From assembly GCA_934394595.1 (NCBI GenBank), contig CAKRRX010000003.1, positions 1-55,571 of the forward strand: 55,571 bases of DNA. The letters are read 5' to 3'. Position numbers and translations under genes: made by a program. Below the pieces are notes generated by a model. The model was not told the DNA's origin. It worked only from the letters and a program-made list of their open reading frames with translations, and ran no database searches. Source of the stretch: an uncultured Blautia sp. GTDB taxonomy: Bacteria > Bacillota > Clostridia > Lachnospirales > Lachnospiraceae. The stretch's first letter is position 1. Each line of letters opens with the position of its first letter. Below are positions 35,286 through 44,575 of this stretch, piece by piece.

Positions 35286-35350
35286 GCATCTGTGCAAATC
35301 TTACAATATTTAAAAATAATTCCCTCTATTTTTCTAAACTCATGAAAATA

Positions 35351-36295
35351 TTAATCTCGTCTCAAAGAAAATATATATTCCAGAGGAAGCAGACGAATTT
35401 CTTTATAAATTTTTTTCACAGCGTACTGGCTGCTTTCATCATCCATAATCACTGCTGGTGTACGGATCAGAAACGCCGGCTGCTTTACAGACTGAATATA
35501 ATACTGCTCCAAGGTTCCCATTTTGGCTCTTCCCGTACCTGATGCAGGTTCTTTTTCCAGATGATAAGCAGAGGTTCGCTGCATATGTCTTGCCAGACGA
35601 TGGGATCTTGGAAGCAATCCAAGCCCCTGCTCGCTGTGATAATAGACGATTTCTCTTCCGGATTGTCCGAAATCCAGCAGTCCCTTTCCCCCATATTCCT
35701 GAAAGATCCGAATCAGGGCTTTTGTCTCATTTTCACTGGCAGGCTGTTCCCCCAGCCTGCTTCTTCTGTAATAGGCTGTAGGAAAATTGTGGGAAAGATC
35801 CATTCCTCTTGCATTATATCCAAAGTCTCTGGCTGGAATGCTCTGCATCCTTAACATCTGCCGAAATATGGGATTGCGAATGACAGTAAAATCGGTGCGG
35901 CAGATTTCATATCCATCTGGGTTTTCAATGGGAATCATACAGATCCGGATTTCATCCAGCAATTTTTTTACATCATAAAAATCCTCCAGCTGCCACCTGC
36001 ATTCGTAGGCGATACAGTATTCCTGTATCATTTTCAGCAAAAGTCCCGGCAGAAGCTTTTGGGTTCCGTCAAGACCTGTGACACAAAAAATCACTTCGGA
36101 TCCCTTTCCCACTTCCAGCATTGGGATCATTCTCTCATCGTGACTGCTTCCAATTACCCGAAACTGACAGAATTCCTGATATCTCTGGGAAAGTTCCCAT
36201 AGTGTGTAATATATTTTTTCATATGTAACAAATGTTTTGGGATTGATAACCGTTTCTGACAATGCCTTTTTCCTCCTGCCAGATGTGTATTTCAT
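35351..36295 (-). CDS. M14 carboxypeptidase-like protein with missing zinc ligands (pseudoenzyme)
   Basis: This protein has 314 residues. The M14 frame is clear: a GSSHDERMIPMLEVG strand, IPIENPDGYEICRT (NPDGYE motif) and NARGMDLSHNFPTAYY (the N-R-G-x-D-x-N-x-N-type substrate loop), then SENETKAL. However, the first zinc motif, normally HxxE after a strand, reads VTGLDGTQKL, and the third ligand, normally in DLHS, reads LDFGQS. The catalytic Glu near the C-terminus is not evident either. No signal peptide is seen. It probably binds rather than cuts peptides. The start follows TGAGGATA. It precedes the eutS operon with a 134-bp gap. Confidence 0.85.
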   Translation of the reverse strand: MKYTSGRRKKALSETVINPKTFVTYEKIYYTLWELSQRYQEFCQFRVIGSSHDERMIPMLEVGKGSEVIFCVTGLDGTQKLLPGLLLKMIQEYCIAYECRWQLEDFYDVKKLLDEIRICMIPIENPDGYEICRTDFTVIRNPIFRQMLRMQSIPARDFGYNARGMDLSHNFPTAYYRRSRLGEQPASENETKALIRIFQEYGGKGLLDFGQSGREIVYYHSEQGLGLLPRSHRLARHMQRTSAYHLEKEPASGTGRAKMGTLEQYYIQSVKQPAFLIRTPAVIMDDESSQYAVKKIYKEIRLLPLEYIFSLRRD

Positions 36296-36330
36296 GGTAT
36301 CCTCAGCCTACCGTAAAATCTGGCAGTATC

Positions 36331-36336
36331 ATTATA
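36331..36336 (-). promoter_or_regulatory. -10 box for the M14-like gene
   Basis: TATAAT on the minus strand, 35 bp upstream of the ATG; the -35 would fall inside the terminator of the preceding gene and is poor. Confidence 0.45.
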
Positions 36337-36342
36337 TGCAAA

Positions 36343-36367
36343 GAGACAGGTCAAAAAGACCTGTCTC
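36343..36367 (-). terminator. Terminator after the surface protein gene
   Basis: Perfect inverted repeat AGAGACAGGTC / GACCTGTCTCT with a T-rich 5-nt loop, followed by TTTGC, 13 bp past the stop. Confidence 0.8.
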
Positions 36368-36380
36368 TGAAAACTTCTCT

Positions 36381-38612
36381 TTAAATTTCTTTCTTTCTCT
36401 TTCTTACAAGGACATAACCACCTGCGATCAGGGAAAGGCTTGCCAGCATCATCATAGTGGCAATCGGCGAATTGTCGGCTGTTCTCGCATTGGTTGCAGA
36501 AGAAGAACCGGTATCGCTATCGTCTCCGTCGTGATTCTCCGGATCAGAAGAATCGTCTCCGTCACCGGAATCATCTCCGCCACCGCCGTAATCATAACCA
36601 CCGCTGCCACCGTTTCCATCTGTAGCAGTAGGTGTGATAGTGCCACTAGGAGTAACGGTAAAAGTGATCTCCTTGGAGGAGAACTTGTAGGTCATGGACT
36701 CTACAATATCTGTAGCCTGCCACTGTGTTCCATCATAGGTATATTTCTGGAAGAAGATATACATATTGAAGGTAGCTGCACGCTTGATACCAGTTTTATG
36801 TCCAATGGTACCGATTGCCTGTCTCTGGCTGGATTTAGGATCGGAATAACTGCTCCAGTACAGCGGAACCCAGCGCACATCGCCCTTCACCGGATTCTTA
36901 TTATCAGAACCGGCACCTGTAACAGTAAAGCTGTAGGTCTTGCCAGGATAGAATGCCAGCGGCTTCTCCAGTCCCTTTACTGTACTCTCGGAAACCTTAG
37001 GAGTCAGTGGTGCTCTTGTGGTCGGTGTAGGGGTATTATCTGGCTCATCCTTACTCTGAGCCTTTAATGGAAGGACTTTGGAGTTGGCACTTTCCAGGCC
37101 GTTTCCATCTTCACCGTAAATTACAACGTAATAGTCTGTGGCAGAATTCAGGCCTGTCAGCGGAACTCCTGCGCCTGCGGAAGTACCTACATCACCAGTC
37201 TTCACGCTCTTGCCTGCATTGGCTTTTGCTTCCTCAAAGGTAGGGATCTTATCGGTCTGCTTCACAACGGCAACATAATATTTACCTAACTCAGTGGCAT
37301 GGAATTTCACCAGAGCTTCTGTATCTGAAGTCCAGCTTACACCTTCACCATTAGCTTTTACAACTTCAATCTTCATGGTAGACTTCACAGGAGTAGTCGG
37401 AACGGTCAGCTTACCAGTAGCAGCGTCTACTGTATACTTCTCTCCACTCTCCGGTACATATATCAGTTGTGCAAGGGCATCTGCCATACTCATGACGTTA
37501 TTGGAAACCTGTACAATAGCTCGTCCATCTGCCGGATCTGCCACATGGAAGCGGACACTTGTACCGGACAGTTCGCCAACAACATTGATAGAGCTGTTAT
37601 TTGCAAGGACAATGGCTCTGTCATTAGTATCATCTGCCACAGCAATAGTACCCTGTACCAGAAGATTCCCCTCATTGTATATGATCGCTCCACCATCTGC
37701 ATCACACTGATTGTCTGCGATATTTCCACCGGAAAGAGCAACAGTGCCGCCCATATTGCGGATCACGGCTCCCTGGGCATTGGTATGGTTATTGATCAGA
37801 TTTACATTGGTGGAAACACCAAGATTGCTGTCTGTCTCCACAAGGATCATAGAACCCTCTGATATAGAATTGTCAGCCTGTGCGCCATCTACAGTCAATG
37901 GATACACCTCACCACTGGTGCTGTCGCTTGCTGTGCCAAACTGGAAAGAACTTCCTCCAGTCACCTTAAACATATCACCCTTGAATCCGGAAGCACGCTT
38001 AATGGTGGCATCTGCAGATCCGGCTGCAATGGAGATATTTCTCTTCTCTGCGATGGCCACGGTATCGGATATCTCTACAGTTCCGGAAATCACAATCTGG
38101 GTAATAGAATTTTCTGTGCCGTCTGTATTGGCAGGGCTCTCATTGATCACCTGCGCCAAAGTCTTGCCTGTCTGCTCAGTAAGATTGCCGGCTGCATCAC
38201 GGATATAAATCTTGCCTGTTTCTGTCTGTGCGGACTCTCCACTATCCTCCGCCTGGGTCTGGGCATCTGTCTGTGTCGCAGCCTCAAAAATCTCTGAAGG
38301 AGTGGTCTCCGGTGCTTCTGTAGGCTCTGCCGCCGGTGTATCTGTAGCAGCTGCCGGATCCGCAGCGGGCTCTGCTGCCGGTGCTTCTGTAGGCTCTGCT
38401 GCCGGCGTCTGTGTGGTGTCCTCAGCTGGTATACTCTCCTCAGCCTGTACCGGTTCAGCAGCAGGTTCCCCTTCCTCTGCTTCAGCAGATACATCCTGAG
38501 TTTCCTCTATGGTCACGGCATCGGTACCAGCCTCGCCAAATACAGCTGCAGGAGCCATTCCAGTCACAATGGTACCAGCCATCAATAATGCTAAAAGTTG
38601 CTGTTTCTTCAT
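36381..38612 (-). CDS. Wall-anchored surface protein with beta-helix repeats
   Basis: This protein has 743 residues. A signal peptide (LLALLMAGTIVTGMAPAAVF) is followed by an Ala/Pro/Glu/Thr-rich stalk (about 35-125), a beta-helix-like stretch (NLINNHTNAQGAVIRNMGG, then NIADNQCDADGGAIIYNEGN, about 265-330) and FN3-like and further beta domains. A Gly/Asp-rich linker and a C-terminal TADNSPIATMMMLASLSLIA with KRKKE tail complete it. The end has the shape of a sortase signal, but the canonical LPXTG is replaced by a TADNSP-type motif. The ribosome site AAGGAGG is good. It is probably an adhesin or matrix protein, transcribed alone. Confidence 0.88.
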   Translation of the reverse strand: MKKQQLLALLMAGTIVTGMAPAAVFGEAGTDAVTIEETQDVSAEAEEGEPAAEPVQAEESIPAEDTTQTPAAEPTEAPAAEPAADPAAATDTPAAEPTEAPETTPSEIFEAATQTDAQTQAEDSGESAQTETGKIYIRDAAGNLTEQTGKTLAQVINESPANTDGTENSITQIVISGTVEISDTVAIAEKRNISIAAGSADATIKRASGFKGDMFKVTGGSSFQFGTASDSTSGEVYPLTVDGAQADNSISEGSMILVETDSNLGVSTNVNLINNHTNAQGAVIRNMGGTVALSGGNIADNQCDADGGAIIYNEGNLLVQGTIAVADDTNDRAIVLANNSSINVVGELSGTSVRFHVADPADGRAIVQVSNNVMSMADALAQLIYVPESGEKYTVDAATGKLTVPTTPVKSTMKIEVVKANGEGVSWTSDTEALVKFHATELGKYYVAVVKQTDKIPTFEEAKANAGKSVKTGDVGTSAGAGVPLTGLNSATDYYVVIYGEDGNGLESANSKVLPLKAQSKDEPDNTPTPTTRAPLTPKVSESTVKGLEKPLAFYPGKTYSFTVTGAGSDNKNPVKGDVRWVPLYWSSYSDPKSSQRQAIGTIGHKTGIKRAATFNMYIFFQKYTYDGTQWQATDIVESMTYKFSSKEITFTVTPSGTITPTATDGNGGSGGYDYGGGGDDSGDGDDSSDPENHDGDDSDTGSSSATNARTADNSPIATMMMLASLSLIAGGYVLVRKRKKEI

Positions 38613-38668
38613 CTAAAAAGTCCTCCTTGTATATGAGTCCCCCGTATTAAGTATTAACATCAGTTGTC

Positions 38669-38697
38669 AGTATAGCACATTCTCATCCAAAAATCAA
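38669..38697 (-). promoter_or_regulatory. Promoter for the wall-anchored surface protein
   Basis: TTGATT, 17 bp, TATACT on the minus strand, 57 bp upstream of the ATG and immediately past the proA stop. Confidence 0.7.
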
Positions 38698-38699
38698 AC

Positions 38700-39950
38700 C
38701 TATGGACGAACCTGACCATTTCCGTAGATAATATATTTTGTGGATGTCAGTGCCAGAAGTCCCATAGGTCCTCTTGCATGAAGCTTCTGGGTACTGATCC
38801 CGATCTCTGCGCCAAATCCAAACTCAAAACCATCTGTGAATCTGGTGGAAGCATTTACATAGACAGCTGCGGCATCTACCTCATCCAGAAATTTCTGGGA
38901 ATGGGCATAATCATTGGTGATAATCGCCTCAGAATGACCGGTATTGTAACGGTTGATATGAGCAATGGCTTCCTCCACAGAATCTACCACCTTTACAGAA
39001 AGAATGTAATCCAGGTATTCGGTTCCCCAGTCCTCTTCTGTGGCCATTACAGCATCCGGGATAAGAGCTTTCGCCCTGTCATCTGCACGCATCTGTACAT
39101 GCTTCTGACGAAGCTTTTGGGCCAGCACCGGAAGGAACGCATCCTTCACTTTCTCATGAACAAGAAGAGACTCGCATGCATTGCACACGCCTACCCTCTG
39201 GGTCTTGGCATTGATCACAATATTAGCTGCCATCTCAAGATCTGCGGTCTCATCAACATAAATATGACAGTTGCCGGTACCGGTCTCGATCACCGGAATG
39301 GTACTGTTATTCACCACCGCCTGGATCAGGCCTCTGCCTCCTCTTGGGATCAGAACGTCTACATACTGATTCATCTTCATAAATTCAGATGCAGTCTCCC
39401 TGGAGGTATCCCGGATCAGCTGAATAGCATCTGCTGTGATTCCATTTTCCTCCAGAGCTGTACGGATACTGTTTACAATCGCTTCATTGGAATGGATGGC
39501 ATCACTGCCGCCCTTTAAGATCACCGCATTTCCGGTCTTAAAGCAAAGAGCAAAGGCATCTGCTGTCACATTTGGCCGAGCCTCATAAATGATTCCGATC
39601 ACACCAAGAGGAACTCTCTTCTGGCCGATCAGAAGGCCATTGGGACGCTTTTTCATACCAATCACTTCTCCAATGGGATCCTCAAGGGCCGCTACCTGTC
39701 TGAGTCCCTCTGCCATGGCTGCAATCCTCTCTGACGTAAGCATCAGCCTGTCCACCAGTCCCTCTGGCATATGATTGCTGCGGCCATTATCCACGTCTAT
39801 GACATTGGCCTGCAAAAGAGTATCTGTATTCTTAACCAAAGCATCTGCTACTGCTTCCAGTACCTGATTCTTCTTAGCTGTACCAAGACTTCTCAGGATC
39901 ACTTCCGCTTCTTTTGCCTTTTTTCCAAGCTGTTCCAGCATTTCATTCAT
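38700..39950 (-). CDS. proA: Gamma-glutamyl phosphate reductase
   Basis: This 416-residue enzyme reduces gamma-glutamyl phosphate with NADPH to glutamate semialdehyde, the second step of proline synthesis. Motifs are [31 protein letters not shown], the catalytic-Cys region [14 protein letters not shown] and the C-terminal [17 protein letters not shown]. Full family length. Its ATG directly follows the stop of the cyclo-ligase gene, with GGGAGG upstream, so it is the last gene of proB-ynzC-cyclo-ligase-proA. Confidence 0.97.
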   Translation of the reverse strand: MNEMLEQLGKKAKEAEVILRSLGTAKKNQVLEAVADALVKNTDTLLQANVIDVDNGRSNHMPEGLVDRLMLTSERIAAMAEGLRQVAALEDPIGEVIGMKKRPNGLLIGQKRVPLGVIGIIYEARPNVTADAFALCFKTGNAVILKGGSDAIHSNEAIVNSIRTALEENGITADAIQLIRDTSRETASEFMKMNQYVDVLIPRGGRGLIQAVVNNSTIPVIETGTGNCHIYVDETADLEMAANIVINAKTQRVGVCNACESLLVHEKVKDAFLPVLAQKLRQKHVQMRADDRAKALIPDAVMATEEDWGTEYLDYILSVKVVDSVEEAIAHINRYNTGHSEAIITNDYAHSQKFLDEVDAAAVYVNASTRFTDGFEFGFGAEIGISTQKLHARGPMGLLALTSTKYIIYGNGQVRP

Positions 39951-40514
39951 CTATAAATCCTCCCTTCTGTAAAAAGTATCCTTCTCTGTGACAATAATCT
40001 GTGGATAAATATCTGTAGGCCACACCGGTACCTGATCCAGAATCTGAAAATCAAATGCCACTGCCACCCTCAGGATATCCGGATTCTTTTCCAGAAAACG
40101 GTCATAAAAACCGCCACCATAACCAACCCGGTTATTCTTCCTGTCAAAAGCTACACCCGGCATGATCATCAGCGCCTGATCCCAGTGGACGATCTCTCCC
40201 TCCACTGGCTCAGGAATGCCGAAATATCCAGGTGCAAGCTGCTCAAAATCCGTAAGTCTGTAAAAAACCATATCTTTTCCCACAACCTTGGGCACAGCAA
40301 CTTCCTTGCCAGCTTTCCAGGCTTCTTCGATCAAAAAACCTGTCATCACCTCATGATTGTAATCTGCATATGCCATGATACGCTCTGCCTGGCAAAATTC
40401 CGGCAGCGCAGCCACCCGCTTTGTGATCATACGGCTTAAATCCTCTATCTGCTGATCTGTACATGCCCTTCTGGCTGCGAAAATCTGCTTTCTAATGGCT
40501 TGTTTTTCTTCCAT
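39951..40514 (-). CDS. 5-formyltetrahydrofolate cyclo-ligase
   Basis: This 187-residue enzyme converts 5-formyl-THF to 5,10-methenyl-THF using ATP. Motifs are KQAIRKQIFAARRA at the N-terminus, then ALMIMPGVAFDRKNNRVGYG and GGFYDRFL near the C-terminus, the family signature. The ATG at 40514 overlaps the end of the ynzC-like gene and has a modest GGTGAG site; a longer frame from 40562 lies inside that gene and is rejected. The length is typical. Confidence 0.93.
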   Translation of the reverse strand: MEEKQAIRKQIFAARRACTDQQIEDLSRMITKRVAALPEFCQAERIMAYADYNHEVMTGFLIEEAWKAGKEVAVPKVVGKDMVFYRLTDFEQLAPGYFGIPEPVEGEIVHWDQALMIMPGVAFDRKNNRVGYGGGFYDRFLEKNPDILRVAVAFDFQILDQVPVWPTDIYPQIIVTEKDTFYRREDL

Positions 40515-40713
40515 ATTTCTCACCAAGATTCGTAACGGTTCCATCCGTTTCTTTAATGTCAATGTTATCCAGCTGATTACGCAGGTTCATCTTAATGGTG
40601 GCAATATATTCCTTGCGAAGCTGTGCCTGCTCAATCTTCTCTTCCTCTGTAAGACCAACACTTTGTGCCTTGTGATGAAGTGTATTGATCCTGTCAATTT
40701 TACTGCTGTCCAT
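40492..40713 (-). CDS. DUF896 (YnzC-like) protein
   Basis: This 73-residue protein reads IDRINTLHHKAQSVGLTEEE, then QAQLRKEYIATIKMNLRNQL, a two-helix protein of the DUF896/YnzC family (YnzC is LexA-regulated in Bacillus; function unknown). The ATG at 40713 is nine bases past AGGAGG; the ATG two codons earlier is only three bases away. It lies between proB and the cyclo-ligase gene. Confidence 0.9.
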   Translation of the reverse strand: MDSSKIDRINTLHHKAQSVGLTEEEKIEQAQLRKEYIATIKMNLRNQLDNIDIKETDGTVTNLGEKYGRKTSH

Positions 40714-40763
40714 AATCATACTCCTCCTGTAAATAAACTGTGTAATATAGACTATCCTGTTTA

Positions 40764-41621
40764 TCACAATAATTTCTCAATATAATCAATGAGGAAAAAT
40801 TCTTCCTCTTTGCGGCCTACGAAAAGTGTCCCGCATTTTTCTCCTTCCACTATCCTGTGGATATTATGAAAATCACAGCCATTGGCAATCACCATATCTG
40901 TGCCTGCTGCTGTGGCAATTCTGGCTGCGGTAAGCTTGGTAGCCATTCCGCCAGTGCCGACTTTGCTGCCGGTAGAGCCCTTTCCCATGTCCAGAAGAGC
41001 TTCATCCAGTGTCTCCACTGTATCAATAAACTCTGCTTCCGGATTGGTATTTGGATCATCTGTAAAAAGACCGTCAATATCAGACATCAATATCAGAAGG
41101 TCTGCCCCGATCAATGCAGCAACCACTGCTGAAAGGGTATCATTATCTCCAAACTTCTCCAATGACTGAAGCTCATAGGTAGAGATGGAGTCATTTTCAT
41201 TTACAATGGGGATCACGCCCATGGATAACAATTCATTGAAAGTGTTTTCCGCATTTTTTCGGTTGGCATTATTTACCATGGTATTCTTGGTCATCAGGAT
41301 CTGACCTGCCATCTGGTTATATTCTCCAAAAAGCTTCTGATAGATCATCATCAATCTGGCCTGTCCCACTGCGGCACATGCCTGCTTCTTCCTGGGCTCC
41401 TGTGGCTTCTCGGTAAAACCAAGGGCTGCAGCACCTACTGCAATGGCTCCAGAGGATACCAACACCACATCTTTCCCCTGATTTCGCAGATCTCCAAGTT
41501 CTCTTACCAGCACTTCCAGCTTCCGAAGATTCAGGCGCCCGGTCTGGGAATGGGTAAGGGAAGAGCTTCCGATCTTGATGACAATTCTCTTTTTATCTTT
41601 CAGTCTTTCCCTGTAATTCAT
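40764..41621 (-). CDS. proB: Glutamate 5-kinase without PUA domain
   Basis: This 285-residue enzyme phosphorylates glutamate at the gamma carboxyl, the first and usually feedback-inhibited step of proline synthesis. Motifs are IVIKIGSSSLT, VLVSSGAIAVGAAALG, VIPIVNENDSIS and GSTGSKVGTGGMATKLTAA. It ends after the amino-acid kinase fold and lacks the C-terminal PUA domain of the 367-residue E. coli enzyme; short forms are common in Clostridia. The ATG at 41621 is seven bases after GGAGAG; the upstream ATG is inside that site. Confidence 0.96.
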   Translation of the reverse strand: MNYRERLKDKKRIVIKIGSSSLTHSQTGRLNLRKLEVLVRELGDLRNQGKDVVLVSSGAIAVGAAALGFTEKPQEPRKKQACAAVGQARLMMIYQKLFGEYNQMAGQILMTKNTMVNNANRKNAENTFNELLSMGVIPIVNENDSISTYELQSLEKFGDNDTLSAVVAALIGADLLILMSDIDGLFTDDPNTNPEAEFIDTVETLDEALLDMGKGSTGSKVGTGGMATKLTAARIATAAGTDMVIANGCDFHNIHRIVEGEKCGTLFVGRKEEEFFLIDYIEKLL

Positions 41622-41655
41622 CGTTTTTCTCTCCATTTATATATTTCAATTCCAT

Positions 41656-41684
41656 ATCTTACATCATTTTTTGCAGTTCGTCCA
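41656..41684 (-). promoter_or_regulatory. Candidate promoter of the proB-proA operon
   Basis: TGGACG, 17 bp, TAAGAT on the minus strand, 35 bp upstream of proB. Confidence 0.5.
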
Positions 41685-41730
41685 TTGTTTTTCTGGTGTC
41701 ACCGGCAATTTTCAGAAAAATTTAAGAAAA

Positions 41731-41751
41731 GCCTTGCTGTATCAGCAAGGC
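41731..41751 (-). terminator. Terminator after the DUF3048 gene
   Basis: Perfect 9-bp stem GCCTTGCTG / CAGCAAGGC with a 3-nt loop, followed on the minus strand by TTTTCTTAAATTTTT, 36 bp past the stop. Confidence 0.88.
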
Positions 41752-41787
41752 CTCTCATTTTACCTGAATTCAATTGTCACAGCCGGA

Positions 41788-42831
41788 TTACTGTAAAATA
41801 ACAGAATCTACAGAATCATTCAATACGATCTCTACCCAGGTTTTACCAGGATTCAGCTGGATCTCCTGATTATTGGAATCATAATAATGGGTAGTTCCCC
41901 ACTGGGAATCCTTGGTCCAGTGAATGTCAATGGCTTTGCCACGGGTAATGTACTTGCCCTGGCCGCCGGACATGGTGTCCACATTCAGATATCCATTCTC
42001 ATCATATGGCTGGTATGCAGAATACTGCAAAATAATATTGTCACAGGTAAGCTGCTCGCCGGTATTCTGGTCTACATGAGGCGCATCATACTGGAAACGG
42101 CTGTATTCCTTTGTGTCTGCATTGTATTCAAACCATGGATGGTTGTAGGTAAAGTTATCAAGTTTCACAATAGATGCCGGGATTCCCTGGTCCAGAGTCA
42201 CCTCTGTACCCTCTGGTGCAAACTGGAAATGTCCGGTGTAGTCCTCTTTGTACTGCTGGCTGTATCCCTGGCTGTCAATTCCAGCCTGAAGATGAGCAGC
42301 ATCTGTATAAGCATTGTGAGGTGCCACACGGTCTGTACTTCTGTAATATGCATTTCCAAGAGTCAGACCATTAAGATTGTCGATCAGGTGCTGATCCAGA
42401 TACTGAAGTGCGTATACAGCCTGTCCATAATGGGCATAAATGGCATCGTACTCATTTGCATAAAACAGGTAATAGTCACGGCAGCTTCTGACAGAACCGA
42501 TTCTCGGAATATTGTCATAATCCTCAATCAGTGCCATAAGACGGGTAATGCTGCCCTCTACCGGTGCCTCATAGATCACTCCTGCATTGGCAGTACCACT
42601 CTGAGGGGCACCATTGACATCATTGCCAAGCATAACCGCAATAGGACGTCTCCTTCCAATACTCTCCGGCACATCCTCACCTGTAAGGTAACTCTTTACC
42701 ATAGCTGTGCCGTCCGAAGTGGTGGCTTCCATATCCACTCCACCCTCTTCTGCCTGTACTGCTACTGTTGATCCTGCAAGTGTGCAGGAAAGCAACACTC
42801 CTGTGAGAAGCTTAAATATCTTTTTTTTCAT
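41788..42831 (-). CDS. Secreted DUF3048 (YerB-like) protein
   Basis: This protein has 347 residues. A signal peptide (LLTGVLLSCTLAGSTVAVQA) lacks a well-placed lipobox, unlike YerB. The DUF3048 N-terminal domain shows RPIAVMLGNDVNGAPQSGTA, VIYEAPVEGSITRLMAL and IGSVRSCRDYYLFYANEYDA; the C-terminal domain ends IHWTKDSQWGTTHYYDSNN. The family is common in Firmicutes and its function is unknown. The ribosome site AGAAGGAG is good. It follows ybeY by 66 bp. Confidence 0.92.
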   Translation of the reverse strand: MKKKIFKLLTGVLLSCTLAGSTVAVQAEEGGVDMEATTSDGTAMVKSYLTGEDVPESIGRRRPIAVMLGNDVNGAPQSGTANAGVIYEAPVEGSITRLMALIEDYDNIPRIGSVRSCRDYYLFYANEYDAIYAHYGQAVYALQYLDQHLIDNLNGLTLGNAYYRSTDRVAPHNAYTDAAHLQAGIDSQGYSQQYKEDYTGHFQFAPEGTEVTLDQGIPASIVKLDNFTYNHPWFEYNADTKEYSRFQYDAPHVDQNTGEQLTCDNIILQYSAYQPYDENGYLNVDTMSGGQGKYITRGKAIDIHWTKDSQWGTTHYYDSNNQEIQLNPGKTWVEIVLNDSVDSVILQ

Positions 42832-42897
42832 GTCGTTCTCCTTCTTTGTGATATATTTAACCTTGTAACTGTAAAAGCAGCTATAGGGTTAGGAACA

Positions 42898-43395
42898 CTA
42901 TCTGGTAATGCCAAGCTCATCCAATGCTTTCGCCTGTCTGGCCTCCATATCTGCGGCTTCTTCGGGAGTCATATGGTCATATCCCAGAAGATGAAGCATA
43001 CTATGGGCTACTAAGAAACAGAATTCTCTTTTCACACTGTGTCCGTATTCCTCTGCCTGGGCTGCGGCACGCTCTGCTGAAATCATGATATCTCCCAGAA
43101 GCAGCTCTCCTGTATCCAGGTCAAAGCAGGACTCATCTTCCTCTGCTACGGAATAATCTGCCGGTGTCTCAAAAGGCAGCATAGGAAAAGAAAGCACATC
43201 TGTCGCAGACTCAATCCCTCTGAATTCTGTATTGACACGCTTGATTTCTTCATTATCTGTAAGGACAAGATTGACCTGCGCATCCCATGGACATGCTTCC
43301 ATATCCAGTACCTTCTCTGCCACCAGCTTTGCAAGAGCAGAACAGTCAAGTCCAAGGTCAAAATCTGTTTCACATTCATACTGTATTGTTACCAA
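42898..43395 (-). CDS. ybeY: Endoribonuclease YbeY
   Basis: This 165-residue protein has the zinc motif HSMLHLLGYDH (H-x3-H-x5-H) near residues 131-141 and the upstream LSFPMLPFE strand. YbeY acts in 16S rRNA 3'-end maturation and ribosome quality control. It follows phoH, the usual neighbour in bacteria, with 137 bp between; a weak -10 (TATAAT, 43472-43477) in the gap may give it its own transcript. Confidence 0.96.
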   Translation of the reverse strand: MVTIQYECETDFDLGLDCSALAKLVAEKVLDMEACPWDAQVNLVLTDNEEIKRVNTEFRGIESATDVLSFPMLPFETPADYSVAEEDESCFDLDTGELLLGDIMISAERAAAQAEEYGHSVKREFCFLVAHSMLHLLGYDHMTPEEAADMEARQAKALDELGITR

Positions 43396-43532
43396 AACTA
43401 ATTCCTCCTGAGGAAAAATTTATATCTTTTATGTCTGTTTTATTTTATCTCTTTACAAAAGTTTCGTCAATATTATACCGGATATTTATCAATTTTCTGT
43501 AAACTTCAGTTATCCAACCACACCAGTCTTTT

Positions 43533-44561
43533 TCATCTGTTCTCTCTTCGCTCCCGGCGAACAACTCGTTTCTGAGTCTTTTCATTGGCTTTTGCCTCTT
43601 CCTTTTCAAAGGCCTTTACAATATCCTTTACAATCTTGCAGCGGACAACGTCACGGTTTGTCAGGGAGATTGTGGCAATGTCGTCAACATTTTTCAAAAT
43701 GGAAGCACATTTTTGAAGACCGGAATCCGCTTCCTTGGAAAGGTCGATCTGGGTTACATCTCCGGTCAGGATCATTTTGGAACCCACTCCAATACGGGTA
43801 AGTGCCATTTTCAAAATCGGAAGTGTGGCATTCTGACTCTCATCAATGATGATCATACTGTTATTCAGGGTACGTCCACGCATATAGGCAAGGGGCGCCA
43901 CCTCAATGATTCCACGTTCCCGAAGCTTGGCCGCCTGATCCGGGCCAAATACATCATTTAATGCATCGTACAAAGGCTTCAGATAAGGATCTACCTTTTC
44001 CTGAAGGTCTCCTGGAAGAAAACCAAGCTTTTCTCCGGCTTCAATTGCCGGACGACTGAGGATGATACGCTCAATCTCATCGTTGCGGTACAATTCTGCC
44101 GCATATGCCACTGCCAGGTAGGTCTTACCGGTTCCGGCAGGTCCGATGCAGATGGTAACGGTGTTATTTTTCAGGGCATTGATATAATTTTTCTGGCCAA
44201 TGGTCTTGGTACGGATGGGGATGTTCTTATAATTCAGGGTAACCGCATCTCCCAGAACCTTTCTGGTGCTGTCTGCGATATCCTCTTCCTGGGAATCCTC
44301 CTCATCTGCTTCATCCAGAAAACGGTGGATCATGTCCACAGAAAGCTGCTGCTGTTTATTCAGTGCCTCCTGCATGGCACGGATAATATTTGCAGCTGCG
44401 CTGATCTTTCCGTCATTGGTGCCGCTGATGGTGATGCAGGAATTTCTCTGGGTAATGGACACAGCAAGGCGTTTCTCGATCACCTTGATCAGATTATCAT
44501 TAATTCCGAAAAGCTCCTGCAAAATGTCAAGTGAGTCAATCTCTATGCTGGTTGATTTCAA
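43533..44561 (-). CDS. phoH: PhoH-like ATPase
   Basis: This protein has 342 residues. An N-terminal KH-like region is followed by the PhoH ATPase domain: Walker A GPAGTGKTYLAVAYA, then LSRPAIEAGEKLGFLPGDL, MRGRTLNNSMIIIDESQNAT (Walker B) and TGDVTQIDL. It is an RNA-linked ATPase that is usually next to ybeY, as here. Translation starts at TTG 44561, seven bases after GGAGGAG. It is only 14 bp after the signal peptidase gene, so it shares that transcript. Confidence 0.95.
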   Translation of the reverse strand: MKSTSIEIDSLDILQELFGINDNLIKVIEKRLAVSITQRNSCITISGTNDGKISAAANIIRAMQEALNKQQQLSVDMIHRFLDEADEEDSQEEDIADSTRKVLGDAVTLNYKNIPIRTKTIGQKNYINALKNNTVTICIGPAGTGKTYLAVAYAAELYRNDEIERIILSRPAIEAGEKLGFLPGDLQEKVDPYLKPLYDALNDVFGPDQAAKLRERGIIEVAPLAYMRGRTLNNSMIIIDESQNATLPILKMALTRIGVGSKMILTGDVTQIDLSKEADSGLQKCASILKNVDDIATISLTNRDVVRCKIVKDIVKAFEKEEAKANEKTQKRVVRRERRENR

Positions 44562-44575
44562 AAGCTGCTCCTCCT

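Noticed and set aside
36381..38612. Canonical LPXTG sorting signal
   Set aside because: The C-terminus has the helix and basic tail, but the motif region reads TADNSP, so only a sortase-like signal is claimed.
41887..42771. Plus-strand frame of 294 codons opposite the DUF3048 gene
   Set aside because: Antisense shadow of a clearly recognisable gene; no ribosome site.
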